DNA of 64,000 nt from Lachnospiraceae bacterium (GTDB lineage: Bacteria > Bacillota > Clostridia > Lachnospirales > Lachnospiraceae), in assembly GCA_017618075.1 (NCBI GenBank), contig JAFZUY010000023.1:153613-217612 (forward strand), given 5' to 3'. Of this stretch, positions 26,559-35,450 are shown one piece after another. The notes under the pieces were generated by a model. It ran no database searches. It saw only the letters and a program-made list of their open reading frames with translations, and had not been told where the DNA came from. A program made the translations under genes and the position numbers. Every line of letters begins with the position of its first letter. Position 1 is the first letter of the stretch.

Positions 26559-27770
26559 ATGAAAAAGGGAATGAAAAGAAATATAAGCAGGATAATATCT
26601 TTTATGATGGTCTTTACCCTGCTTTCGGCATACGGCTGCAATAAGGGAAAGACGATTGATCCTGACTTTTATCCCACGCAGAATGTAAGTGAAGAAGAGA
26701 CCATAAAAGAAGAAAAAACCGTTGAAAATATAACAAAAATTGCGCCTGACCAGGTGTCTGATGAGGATATTTTAAAACCCGAAAAGAATACTTTCAGGGA
26801 AACCGGCAAATATGAATATAATCCCGTGGTTATTCCCGACTGGATTTTAAAAATGTTTGAAAACGATCCTAAAATAATCAGAGTTGCAAAGCAGGCGTTA
26901 ATTGCAATCAATAATTGCGAGACCGAATTTGTGCTCGATGAAGATATAAAGTTAACCCAGGAAGAAATGGATTATGTTTTTGGCGTGATTTATTATTCAA
27001 CTCCGCTTTATGCTGTGGCAGGCGTATATGAGACCGACAAACCAAACGTATATAACATTTCATATTTCCAGGAGTTTGTACTTGGAGAAGAGGATGAAAA
27101 CGGCGTAGCACAGGATGTTCAGTTAGTCGGAGAGGCATCTCCCGAAGAAGCCAAAGAGATAGTCGAAGCTTTTCAGGAATATGTAACGGAGACGATAAAC
27201 AATAATCTTACGTCCGATATGACTGAGAGAGAAATGGCATCAATTTTATATAAAAAGATAGTTACGGATATAGCTCTTGAAGTCGAGAATACGGAAAATT
27301 ATCAGGGACTCAGTCAGGAGAGCTTTATATCGGGTGGAATGATAAAAGGAATTTTTGATAAAAAATACACCTCGGGCGGAGAATTTGTTCGTCTTTACTC
27401 TTTCTTTTTGACACAGCTTCATATTGAATCCAGGGAAGTACTCGGCACCAGCGGATTTTTCACTGAGGAATTAAAATCCGAATTAAGAGACGCGGTTCCT
27501 ATTTCATATTACTGGGGCTGGCAGGTATTGCAGCTTGACGGTGAATATTTTAACTGTGATATTACACTTGAAGCGATAGCATTTAAGGAGAGATACCAGG
27601 GTGCGGAAGGTGCAGAACCGGATATGATTTATTTCGGAATGAGTGATAAGAAAAGAAGTGAATCGTATAAAGTCGGAAAATCTTCCGTATATTACAATGA
27701 TGTAATCCTTTATAACACGGGTTCAATAGGAACTGTTCCGAATTGCCCGAATGATTTGGATTTTCACTAA
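26559..27770 (+). CDS. Lipoprotein with degenerate transglutaminase-like domain (copy 2)
   Basis: 403 residues, paralogue of the preceding gene (shared VIPDWILK-FEN-PKI-R-AK, EREMA, QLHIESR, QLDGEYFNCDI-LE, YFGMSD-KR-ESYK). The signal peptide ends in LLSAYGC, with a linker before the domain. The same catalytic substitutions are seen (GGEFVRLY in place of a GxC block; YWGWQVLQLDG in place of HAWN-LDG). It starts 21 bases after copy 1 with its own RBS. Divergence in the linkers but conservation of the fold core suggests both are retained for function. Confidence 0.7.
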   Translation: MKKGMKRNISRIISFMMVFTLLSAYGCNKGKTIDPDFYPTQNVSEEETIKEEKTVENITKIAPDQVSDEDILKPEKNTFRETGKYEYNPVVIPDWILKMFENDPKIIRVAKQALIAINNCETEFVLDEDIKLTQEEMDYVFGVIYYSTPLYAVAGVYETDKPNVYNISYFQEFVLGEEDENGVAQDVQLVGEASPEEAKEIVEAFQEYVTETINNNLTSDMTEREMASILYKKIVTDIALEVENTENYQGLSQESFISGGMIKGIFDKKYTSGGEFVRLYSFFLTQLHIESREVLGTSGFFTEELKSELRDAVPISYYWGWQVLQLDGEYFNCDITLEAIAFKERYQGAEGAEPDMIYFGMSDKKRSESYKVGKSSVYYNDVILYNTGSIGTVPNCPNDLDFH

Positions 27771-27809
27771 TAGTTAAAAAAAAGTTAATATTAATGATAT
27801 AAAATGTTA

Positions 27810-27840
27810 AAGGTTTGAGTTTATTGTTAATTCGAACCTT
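27810..27840 (+). terminator. Weak hairpin after the lipoprotein pair
   Basis: AAGGTTTGA and TCGAACCTT pair with one G-T wobble. No T run follows, so termination is doubtful. Confidence 0.3.
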
Positions 27841-27856
27841 GGAAACGGAGGAATGA

Positions 27857-28708
27857 ATGCAGTTAGTAAATCTTAAATGCCCGAATTGCGGCGGAGATAT
27901 CGAAAAAGACGGTGACAGCCTTTATTGTAAAGCCTGTGGAGCAGCATTTGCAGTCAATTATGATGAAGCGGATGTAGAGCATGAAAAACTGCAAAACTAC
28001 GACCAGATTTCAAAAATCGAGCACGAGCATGAAAAGGAAATGGAAGAAATCCGTTTCAAGCAGAACGAAAAGTCTAAAAGAGCAGCCGAAAGACGTGAGA
28101 ACAGACGTAAGGCAGGCCGTGAATTCAGAGGCAGAATCTTTTCACTGATTTTTATACTCGGATTCTTCAGCATCGGACCTCTTACCTGGTGGTTTATGGC
28201 AAAGCAGGGATTGATGCCTTCGTTTAAAGAAATGATTGAAGAGGAGATGAAGCAGTCCACAAGGGATGTGTATGATATCTCCATCGACAACTTTACGGAT
28301 GATGTTATTGACAACATGATAGCAGCCGCAAAGGAAAAGAAGCAAAAGTCCCGAAACGATAATCCTGTCAAAGATTATATTAATGATGAGTGGGTTGAAT
28401 ATAATTTAAGCGAAGTTGAGTACGACAGCGCATACTTAATAACCGGGGCCAGCGAAGGAAAAAACAGAGTAGTAGTAATTTTAAAACTTGAATATACATC
28501 CGATGCGGAAGATAAAACCACTTACGATGCTTTGTACTTTGATAATCTCAAACTCTCGGATAATGATACCATTGTGTCAGATTATGCTCCCAAGAGTATT
28601 CACAGAAGCGATCTGGCATGGAAAAGCGATTCATATGAGAATAGAGATCAGTGCTACAGAGAAAATGTTCTTGCATTCGGAGGTACGGTTACAGAAATTA
28701 AAAAATAA
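27857..28708 (+). CDS. Zinc-ribbon membrane protein of unknown function
   Basis: 283 residues. An N-terminal zinc ribbon (Cys8, Cys11, Cys24, Cys27) is followed by a charged coiled coil (about 40-92) and one membrane helix (about 94-115). The last 165 residues are extracytoplasmic and hydrophilic. The CPNCGGDIEKDGD...CKACG start is common to unnamed membrane proteins of gut Firmicutes. A sensing or scaffold role across the membrane is plausible but unproven. The RBS is CGGAGGA. Confidence 0.7.
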   Translation: MQLVNLKCPNCGGDIEKDGDSLYCKACGAAFAVNYDEADVEHEKLQNYDQISKIEHEHEKEMEEIRFKQNEKSKRAAERRENRRKAGREFRGRIFSLIFILGFFSIGPLTWWFMAKQGLMPSFKEMIEEEMKQSTRDVYDISIDNFTDDVIDNMIAAAKEKKQKSRNDNPVKDYINDEWVEYNLSEVEYDSAYLITGASEGKNRVVVILKLEYTSDAEDKTTYDALYFDNLKLSDNDTIVSDYAPKSIHRSDLAWKSDSYENRDQCYRENVLAFGGTVTEIKK

Positions 28709-28748
28709 ACGGGGAAAAATGAATTAGTCTTATTATGGGAGGTTTGGC

Positions 28749-29408
28749 ATGAAAATAGCATTGTTGGCCGCAATCTGTTATCTGATAGGTTGTATCAACC
28801 CTGCTTATTTAATCGGAAAAGCCAAGGGATTTGACATCCGGCAAAAAGGCTCATTAAATGCGGGAGCATCCAACGTCGTCATTAATGTCGGAAAAAGAGC
28901 AGGGGTTTTTACAGCATTGTTTGACATTTTAAAAGCATTCTTCTGCGTTAAGATGTCAGGAATTTTACTGGGAGATATGCCGACGGCGGTTGCTTTTTGT
29001 TCCGTCTGCTGCGTACTTGGCCATATTTTCCCGTTTTATCTTAAGTTTAAGGGCGGAAAAGGATTTGCGAGTCTCGGCGGACTGGTGCTCGGATTTAACT
29101 TTAAGGTTTTCCTTATAATGCTCGCCTGTGCGATTCTTTTAGTACTTGCAATTGATTATCTCTGCATCATTACCACGCTTACATGCTTAAGCTTTCCTGT
29201 TATTTACGGTACAATGACCGGAGATTATATCGGAGCGGTACTGATCCTGGGGCTGGGATTTATAATAATATCCAAGCACTTCCCCAATTTTAAAAGAATA
29301 AAACTGGGCACGGAAGCGCGGTTCTCCGCAATGTGGCACAGGGACGAGGAAGAAGAAAGAATCCGTCAGAACCTTGCCAAGATGGATAAAACCGACAAAG
29401 AATCATAA
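28749..29408 (+). CDS. plsY: Glycerol-3-phosphate acyltransferase PlsY-like
   Basis: 219 residues with five to six membrane helices. The PlsY motifs are recognisable: SLNAGASNV (canonical SGNIGATNV), the KGGKGFAS glycerol-3-phosphate loop and a late HFPNFKRI. It transfers an acyl group from acyl phosphate to glycerol-3-phosphate in phospholipid synthesis. The first motif departs from the consensus, so it could be a second, specialised paralogue. The RBS GGGAGG is strong. Confidence 0.82.
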   Translation: MKIALLAAICYLIGCINPAYLIGKAKGFDIRQKGSLNAGASNVVINVGKRAGVFTALFDILKAFFCVKMSGILLGDMPTAVAFCSVCCVLGHIFPFYLKFKGGKGFASLGGLVLGFNFKVFLIMLACAILLVLAIDYLCIITTLTCLSFPVIYGTMTGDYIGAVLILGLGFIIISKHFPNFKRIKLGTEARFSAMWHRDEEEERIRQNLAKMDKTDKES

Positions 29409-29422
29409 AAGAATAAATATGT

Positions 29423-29458
29423 ATAACGAGAGGTAATTTTGCCTCTCGTTATTTTTTT
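29423..29458 (+). terminator. Intrinsic terminator after plsY
   Basis: Perfect arms TAACGAGAGG (29424-29433) and CCTCTCGTTA (29442-29451) are followed by seven T. Confidence 0.95.
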
Positions 29459-29510
29459 GCCCTCGTTTTTGTGCAAAACATAGAAAAAATATAAAATACT
29501 CAAAAATGTT

Positions 29511-29539
29511 TTGACATTTCCTACAAAACGAACTAATAT
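29511..29539 (+). promoter_or_regulatory. Promoter of the surface-protein/sortase operon
   Basis: Perfect TTGACA (29511-29516) and TAATAT (29534-29539) with 17-base spacing. It is one of the best consensus promoters in the window. Confidence 0.85.
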
Positions 29540-29584
29540 TTTAATCACTTCACAAAAAATTATAATATGAAAGGAGAATGATTC

Positions 29585-32500
29585 TTGAAAAACAATTTAA
29601 TACTGCTTAAACGATTTTTTTCGTTTATTTTATCAATGCTGATTTTTATGTCGGCATTTTTAGGCACAGGCATTCCTGTTAAGGCTGAGACGGTAACGAG
29701 GGTAGAGGCGATAGATTATTCTTTGTATATCCCGGGCGGCTCATGGCAGACGCACAAATACTATATTGACGGAAATCTGGCCTACTGTGTTCAGTCAGAG
29801 CTTGCGCAGGTAAACAACGGAGACTACCAAACAATCGTTGAAAGCTTTGACACATACCCTCTTTTATGCAAGGTTTTGTTTTACGGGTACGGCGGACCGG
29901 CCTATAAAATGGGCGAGTTTTTCTCAGGATACGGCATTACGCTGACCGACGAGCAGGCGTATCTTTACACTCACATAGCTGCGAATTATGCATACGGCGG
30001 AAACGTCTGGTACGGGCTCGACGAGCCGACGGCAGAGGCCCTGCATTTAACCGACTGGATAAAATACTGCAGCAACAATGTCTGTATGCCGGAGAATAAG
30101 CATTTAACGGGAGGCAAAGTAAAAATTGCCGTCCCGGATGGCGCACAAAGGATTGCATATCTGGATTCGTATACATTCGAACCCATAAATGTAAGCGTTG
30201 AAGTTAAGATAAATTTTGAAAAAACCAAAAACACTTACGGAGATGCAACCACAAACAATGCAGTCTACGGACTCTTCGATTCCTCCGACACTGAACTTCA
30301 AAGAATTACTCTATTAATCCCCGCCGGATCTACAACGGCAAGCGGCAATTTCACATACACCTTCGATAACGACGGTACCTATTATGTAAAAGAAATTACC
30401 TCTCCCACGGGATATATCCTTGATACAACCAAATATTATTTTAAGGTAGACACTTCGGGACAGAGTGCATCCTCTACAGATACTCATTTTGTTTCTGTCA
30501 ACAGCAGGGAAATTACCTTTACCAAGAAAGATGAAATACCTGTTAAAGGACGTGTATCGTTTAACAAAATCGACTCATCAGGCAATTCGCTTTCGGGTGC
30601 GGGTTTTGACGTTTATTTAAAATCAAATCTCACCGTAAAAGACGGCAAATACGATTTTTCTTCCGCCACTCCCGTCTGTACAAGAATTTCCTCAGATGCC
30701 TCGGGAGCGGTAACTTCGCAGGAACTTGATTACGGAACTTATGTGGTTCATGAGGCCGTGGTTCCGAAGGGGAAACTTGCTGTGGATGATTTTGAAGTAT
30801 CCATAGTTAACAACGGTGAAACGGTTAAGGTAAAAGATAAAACAGACAAGACGATCCAGGGTAAGTTTTCACTGGTAAAAACAGGAGATGACGGACTTCC
30901 TGTAAAGGGTGCGGGCTTCAGTGCTTATGAGAAATCAAAGCTTAAACTTAACTCTGACGGAACATATGACTTTACATCTGCAACGCCGGTGACAATTACC
31001 TCTTCGGGAGATACGGTGCTTAAAACAGATGAAAAAGGCAAAGCGGAAAGCGGCCTTTTGGACTATGGCACATATGTTATCTGCGAGAGTGTGGTGCCAA
31101 ATGGTTACAAAGCATGCGACCCCTTTGAAGTCAAAATCGAAAAACAAAATGTAACCGTAGATGTCGGAAACATAAAAGATATTGTGATTCCGGCGAAAAT
31201 AAGGATCATCAAAAAAGACTTTGAATCCAAAGAGATCATCTTTAAAGGGGGCGCGCAGTTTAAAATCTACGATGTAAAAAATGATGTTTATGTATCCCTC
31301 GGAGGTACGGATACTTTTACAACCGATGATACAGGTACGGTTACTACAGCAGATCCACTCCCGTTGGGAACTTACAGAATCGAAGAGGTGGAAGCACCCG
31401 AAGGATATCTTTTAGATTCGACACCGGTTGAAATTGTATTTAACAGCACATGGCCGTATACGATGGAGGGGACGGATAAAATAATTACCGCAGAATTTGA
31501 AAATACCCCTAAAAAAGGCAGAGTGGAAATCACCAAAACGGGCAAGGGCTTAACGGGTTTTGCAAATAATAAATTTGTCTGGACGGATGTAAATTTATCC
31601 GATGCGGTGTATGAAATCCGGGCGGATGAAGACATTTATTCACCCGATAACAGAGGAAATCTTATACATGCGAAGGACGATCTGATAGGTACTTTAACCA
31701 CCGATTCGTCAGGCCACGCGGCGATGGATAATATGTACCTCGGAAAATACTACTTTACGGAGGTTACAGCTCCCACAGGATACGTAACAGATAACACTCA
31801 TAAAACATTTGAACTTTCTTACAACAATTCTTCAACTGCTCCGATTATTTCCCTGAATTTCTTTTATGATGAAAAACAAAATATAGTCTTAAATCTTACT
31901 AAGAGTGATGCCGAGACTAAAAAACCGCTTTCGGGCGCAGAGTTTGGCATATACGCGGATGAGGATATTTATTCATTTGACGGAACACTCCTTGTATCTT
32001 CGGGCGAACTAATTACGACGGCCATATCCGATTCTGACGGATACATTGATTTCGGCCTTGATCTTCCATACGCAAAATACATGGTAAAAGAAACAGAAGC
32101 CCCGGTTAATTATGTGTTAAATCAGGCGGAATATTCTTTTATGGCAGTCTACCCTGCGAGTGATGTGAAAGAAGTTTTTTATACGAATTCATGGGATAAT
32201 ACGCCTGTCCGCGGGTGTCTTGAAATCACAAAGGAGGGTGAATCTCTGACGCATTTTAAGGACGGAGAATTTATTTTTGAAAACAAACCTTTAAAGGGAG
32301 CGGTATTTAATGTATTTGCAAAAGAGGATATTTATACTTTTGATAATTCAAAGGATGCGGAAGGAAACAGAACGCTTTATTACAGCAAGGATCAGCTGAT
32401 TGAGACAATCACAACAGGGGAAGACGGAAAGGCAAAAACATCAAATCTACCTGTCGGACACTATTATCTGGTTGAGACGAAAGCACCGTACGGAATGATT

Positions 32501-33184
32501 ATCGACGCTGCACCGATTGATTTTTCAATTGAATATAAGGATCAAAATACTGCGCTTGTTTTAACAACTAAAAGCATTTCTAACGCGCGACAGAAAATAA
32601 ATCTTAAGGTAACAAAAACCGAAACGGGCAGCAGTAAAAATCTCTCGGGTGGAAAGTTTAATCTTTATGCGGATGAGGATATTAAAAACTTTAAAGGCGA
32701 AGTGATAGTGCCAAAAGGAACGCTGATTTCTCAAACCGAGGCAGTGGACGGTGCGGTTAATTTCGGTCTTGATCTGCCTCATGCCGTTTATAAAATAACC
32801 GAAGAAAAAGCGCCCGCGGATTATTATGAAAATGACGAAGAGTATGCGGTTGATTTAAGTTACTCTGATTCGACGATTAAAAATCTTAATGCGGAATTAA
32901 ATATTTTCGACAAGAGGCTTCCGCATTTTGCGAAAGTGATGATGAGGGTAAAACCTGCTTTCAAATCAAAGAGTAAGAGCAACTACATTACCGAAGACAA
33001 CGGCGAGGGCGGGTATTCGATTCTTTTAATATCGGAGGAACCTACACTTCCCGTCAGCTCAACTTCAAATATGTGGTTTTGCCTTTTTGCATCATCAATA
33101 CTGCTTTTGGCAGGCAGTTTCATAACAATGATTATCTTAATAAAAAGGCGAAAGGCCGTAAAAGAAAGGAAAAAATATGAATAA
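29585..33184 (+). CDS. Thioester-domain surface protein with SpaA/Cna-B repeats and sortase signal
   Basis: 1199 residues from a TTG start with AAAGGAG eight bases before it; the nearby ATGs are out of frame or hit stops. A signal peptide (about 1-34) leads to a thioester domain: Cys68 (LAYCVQ) and Gln124 (LTDEQAYLYTH), which bond to make a reactive thioester for covalent adhesion. Eight SpaA-like Cna-B repeats follow (about 190-1090), each ending in a form of E-[TV]-x-AP-x-GY. The last four fall into two pairs of alternating type. The C-terminus is a sorting signal, LPVSS at 1155, a hydrophobic helix and a Lys/Arg tail. It overlaps the sortase gene by eight bases. Confidence 0.88.
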   Translation: MKNNLILLKRFFSFILSMLIFMSAFLGTGIPVKAETVTRVEAIDYSLYIPGGSWQTHKYYIDGNLAYCVQSELAQVNNGDYQTIVESFDTYPLLCKVLFYGYGGPAYKMGEFFSGYGITLTDEQAYLYTHIAANYAYGGNVWYGLDEPTAEALHLTDWIKYCSNNVCMPENKHLTGGKVKIAVPDGAQRIAYLDSYTFEPINVSVEVKINFEKTKNTYGDATTNNAVYGLFDSSDTELQRITLLIPAGSTTASGNFTYTFDNDGTYYVKEITSPTGYILDTTKYYFKVDTSGQSASSTDTHFVSVNSREITFTKKDEIPVKGRVSFNKIDSSGNSLSGAGFDVYLKSNLTVKDGKYDFSSATPVCTRISSDASGAVTSQELDYGTYVVHEAVVPKGKLAVDDFEVSIVNNGETVKVKDKTDKTIQGKFSLVKTGDDGLPVKGAGFSAYEKSKLKLNSDGTYDFTSATPVTITSSGDTVLKTDEKGKAESGLLDYGTYVICESVVPNGYKACDPFEVKIEKQNVTVDVGNIKDIVIPAKIRIIKKDFESKEIIFKGGAQFKIYDVKNDVYVSLGGTDTFTTDDTGTVTTADPLPLGTYRIEEVEAPEGYLLDSTPVEIVFNSTWPYTMEGTDKIITAEFENTPKKGRVEITKTGKGLTGFANNKFVWTDVNLSDAVYEIRADEDIYSPDNRGNLIHAKDDLIGTLTTDSSGHAAMDNMYLGKYYFTEVTAPTGYVTDNTHKTFELSYNNSSTAPIISLNFFYDEKQNIVLNLTKSDAETKKPLSGAEFGIYADEDIYSFDGTLLVSSGELITTAISDSDGYIDFGLDLPYAKYMVKETEAPVNYVLNQAEYSFMAVYPASDVKEVFYTNSWDNTPVRGCLEITKEGESLTHFKDGEFIFENKPLKGAVFNVFAKEDIYTFDNSKDAEGNRTLYYSKDQLIETITTGEDGKAKTSNLPVGHYYLVETKAPYGMIIDAAPIDFSIEYKDQNTALVLTTKSISNARQKINLKVTKTETGSSKNLSGGKFNLYADEDIKNFKGEVIVPKGTLISQTEAVDGAVNFGLDLPHAVYKITEEKAPADYYENDEEYAVDLSYSDSTIKNLNAELNIFDKRLPHFAKVMMRVKPAFKSKSKSNYITEDNGEGGYSILLISEEPTLPVSSTSNMWFCLFASSILLLAGSFITMIILIKRRKAVKERKKYE

Positions 33185-35048
33185 GAAAATATTAATCAGA
33201 ATCATTTGCATAGTGGTATCTTTCTTCGTTGTTATTCCTCTCAGTGCGTACTTTTTGTTAAAAGATGAAGATATTCCCGAGGTTTCAGCCCCCGCTGAAA
33301 CCTCTAAAGAGGAATCGGCAGAGCCGCTTCAGATTGCTTTAACAAATAATGATGAACAAAAGGAAGAAAAGAGCGAAGATAAATATATAACGGTTGATTA
33401 TTTCTTTTATACGGAAAATCCCGATGAGAAAAATTATAATGTTCCCCAAACAACTAAAAGAGACGGCAAAACCTATGAGTATACGGGGAATTCAAAATAC
33501 AGCATTTCGGAAACAATCGAAAGCATTGCAATCAGTATTGAGCTTGAGGTCGAAGATAAAAATGACGCCGAAGAAACGATAGTTTATGTTTCGCCCGAGA
33601 CAGGTGTTCAGTATGTTTTATCTGCTGATTCTTTTAACTGGGGAGACCTTACCGAAATCAAAAAAAGAGTGACGGAAAAAGTGGAGTATTCCGCGTGTAT
33701 TGGTGAACCTGAAATTCCTGAAATCAAGGCCATCGCCTACATTAACAAGGACACTGCCAAAGAAGAAAAGACCGACGGAAAGCTGGTAAAGAAAAGCTAC
33801 TCAGAGGAATACTGGGCAAAAGCGGTAGAGCCAATCCTCGGAACTTTTGAAAGAGATGCTTCAGACTATACATATTATAAAACCGGTATCATGAACGGTG
33901 ATGAAGAATGGTCCGTGAAGGTTGATATTGACAATGCTTATCCTTCATGGGAAGGCTACGAAAAAGATGTATTAAAAATCGCCGGCATTCCGGATGAAGA
34001 AATCAATGATTATCGTGTAATCGGAGCCGACTGGGTGGGAGAAAAATATTATGATGTGACCGAATTTAACGGAAAAGAAACCGTGGTTGAAAAAAGAGAC
34101 GCGGCCTATGCTTACGAGGCAAAGTGCAGGGATTATTATGCAGAGTACGAAGGGTATGGTGCTTCGCTTGGATATAAAACTACTGCTACATATTTTACGG
34201 ACATCGACGAAGCCCTCGAGGCTTTGCGAAAGAAGGATAGTTCTGCAACAAAAGACCTCATAAAAGATGACATCAAAACCGTCTATAAGATGAAGGTTAC
34301 AGCGACTTTCAAAGAAGTTTCTGCTCACAAAGATACGGTAAAAAGAAATCTTGGGAATGACAGAAGTCGCGCAAAAGCCGAAAAGGCAGATAAGGAATTG
34401 CTTGAAAAATACAAGGCTTACAACGAGGACTGCGTAGGTATTATTTCGATTGAGGATACTGTATTAAATCACCCCCTGATGCAGAGTCCCTATGACGAGG
34501 ATTTTTATCTGACGCATGATCTTGATAAGAATTACAACAGTTACGGAGTTCCTTTTTTAACACTGTCTTCCGACTTTAAAAGAGAAAACGGCAACAACAT
34601 TATTTACGGTCACAATATTCGTTATAATGAGCGTGATATTTTTGCAGATCTTGTCTTTTATGAGGACATCGAATTTTATAAAAACCATCCTATAATCAAG
34701 CTCGTGACAGAGGATGGCACGGATTATTACTTAATCTTCGCCTATTATCTGATAGACACCAAAGATAATGACTTCGTCTACTGGGATAAATGTGAGTGGG
34801 AAAGCGAGTCTGAGTATCTGAAATACATGGAAGAAGTGGATAAAAGAAACTGGATAAATTGCGAAATCCCCTGTGATATCGGCGACAAATATTTAACCCT
34901 TTCTTCATGCAGCGTCGAGCTTGCTCATTCGGGAACTAACAGAATGGTGGTTATGGCAAGAAAACTGTATGAGGGGGAAGAGGTCAGTAATTATGTTGAA
35001 TTTGCGACCGCAAAAGAAAATCCATTATTACCCTCAAGATTGAAATAA
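33177..35048 (+). CDS. Class B sortase with long N-terminal extension
   Basis: 623 residues, more than twice the usual 220-260. One N-terminal membrane anchor (about 7-28) is followed by about 380 residues of unassigned acidic, helical sequence. The sortase core ends the protein: His479 (IIYGHNIR), Cys578 (LTLSSCS) and Arg at 589 or 595 (TNRMVVMAR). The YDEDFYLTHDLDKNY and GVPFL blocks are those of SrtB. The gene overlaps the surface-protein gene by eight bases, so it is the dedicated transpeptidase for it. The extension may hold or position the substrate. Confidence 0.88.
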   Translation: MNKKILIRIICIVVSFFVVIPLSAYFLLKDEDIPEVSAPAETSKEESAEPLQIALTNNDEQKEEKSEDKYITVDYFFYTENPDEKNYNVPQTTKRDGKTYEYTGNSKYSISETIESIAISIELEVEDKNDAEETIVYVSPETGVQYVLSADSFNWGDLTEIKKRVTEKVEYSACIGEPEIPEIKAIAYINKDTAKEEKTDGKLVKKSYSEEYWAKAVEPILGTFERDASDYTYYKTGIMNGDEEWSVKVDIDNAYPSWEGYEKDVLKIAGIPDEEINDYRVIGADWVGEKYYDVTEFNGKETVVEKRDAAYAYEAKCRDYYAEYEGYGASLGYKTTATYFTDIDEALEALRKKDSSATKDLIKDDIKTVYKMKVTATFKEVSAHKDTVKRNLGNDRSRAKAEKADKELLEKYKAYNEDCVGIISIEDTVLNHPLMQSPYDEDFYLTHDLDKNYNSYGVPFLTLSSDFKRENGNNIIYGHNIRYNERDIFADLVFYEDIEFYKNHPIIKLVTEDGTDYYLIFAYYLIDTKDNDFVYWDKCEWESESEYLKYMEEVDKRNWINCEIPCDIGDKYLTLSSCSVELAHSGTNRMVVMARKLYEGEEVSNYVEFATAKENPLLPSRLK

Positions 35049-35073
35049 AATGTATGAGTAAAAATAGACCATC

Positions 35074-35100
35074 TATCATAATAATGATAAAATTATGATA
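35074..35100. repeat. Small inverted repeat after the sortase gene
   Basis: TATCATAAT (35074-35082) and ATTATGATA (35092-35100) are perfect arms; a further CTATGATAAG follows. No T run is present, so it is not a normal terminator. Confidence 0.4.
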
Positions 35101-35175
35101 AATCTATGATAAGTTTTGAAGAGGATTTTGGGAAATTACCGGATTAGAAAAAGATATATATAAATCTTTAGGGGT

Positions 35176-35430
35176 GTGCTCATAAAAGCAAAGAAAGTTC
35201 CGTGTCTTAAGAGCGAAACATCGTTATATCTGCAGGATCTCGTGGTAACATCTGAATTCAGAAGTCAGGGAATCGGAACGATTCTAATGAATGAGGCCAA
35301 GAAATACGGTAAGGAAAAAGGAGACGATTTTTTCAGAACACAGGTCTTTCCGCAGAATACTGACGGTTTAAGATTTTATGAGAGAAACGGTTTTTCCGAG
35401 AAAATGATTACAATTGAATGTCCGTTTTAA
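35176..35430 (+). pseudogene. Remnant of a GNAT acetyltransferase (C-terminal half)
   Basis: Only 84 residues can be read, from a GTG without a convincing RBS. They cover the last half of a GNAT: LYLQDLVVTSEFRSQGIGTI (acetyl-CoA loop) and GLRFYERNGFSEKM. The N-terminal half that holds the substrate site is missing, and upstream frames have stops. A short frame at 35106-35147 in another phase may be leftover. This is probably a decayed gene; a small intact protein cannot be fully excluded. Confidence 0.6.
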
Positions 35431-35450
35431 AAATATTTAGGGGGTAAAAA

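Noticed and set aside
29578-29580. ATG upstream of the surface-protein start
   Set aside because: It is out of frame and runs into a stop after ten codons; TTG at 29585 has the proper RBS distance.
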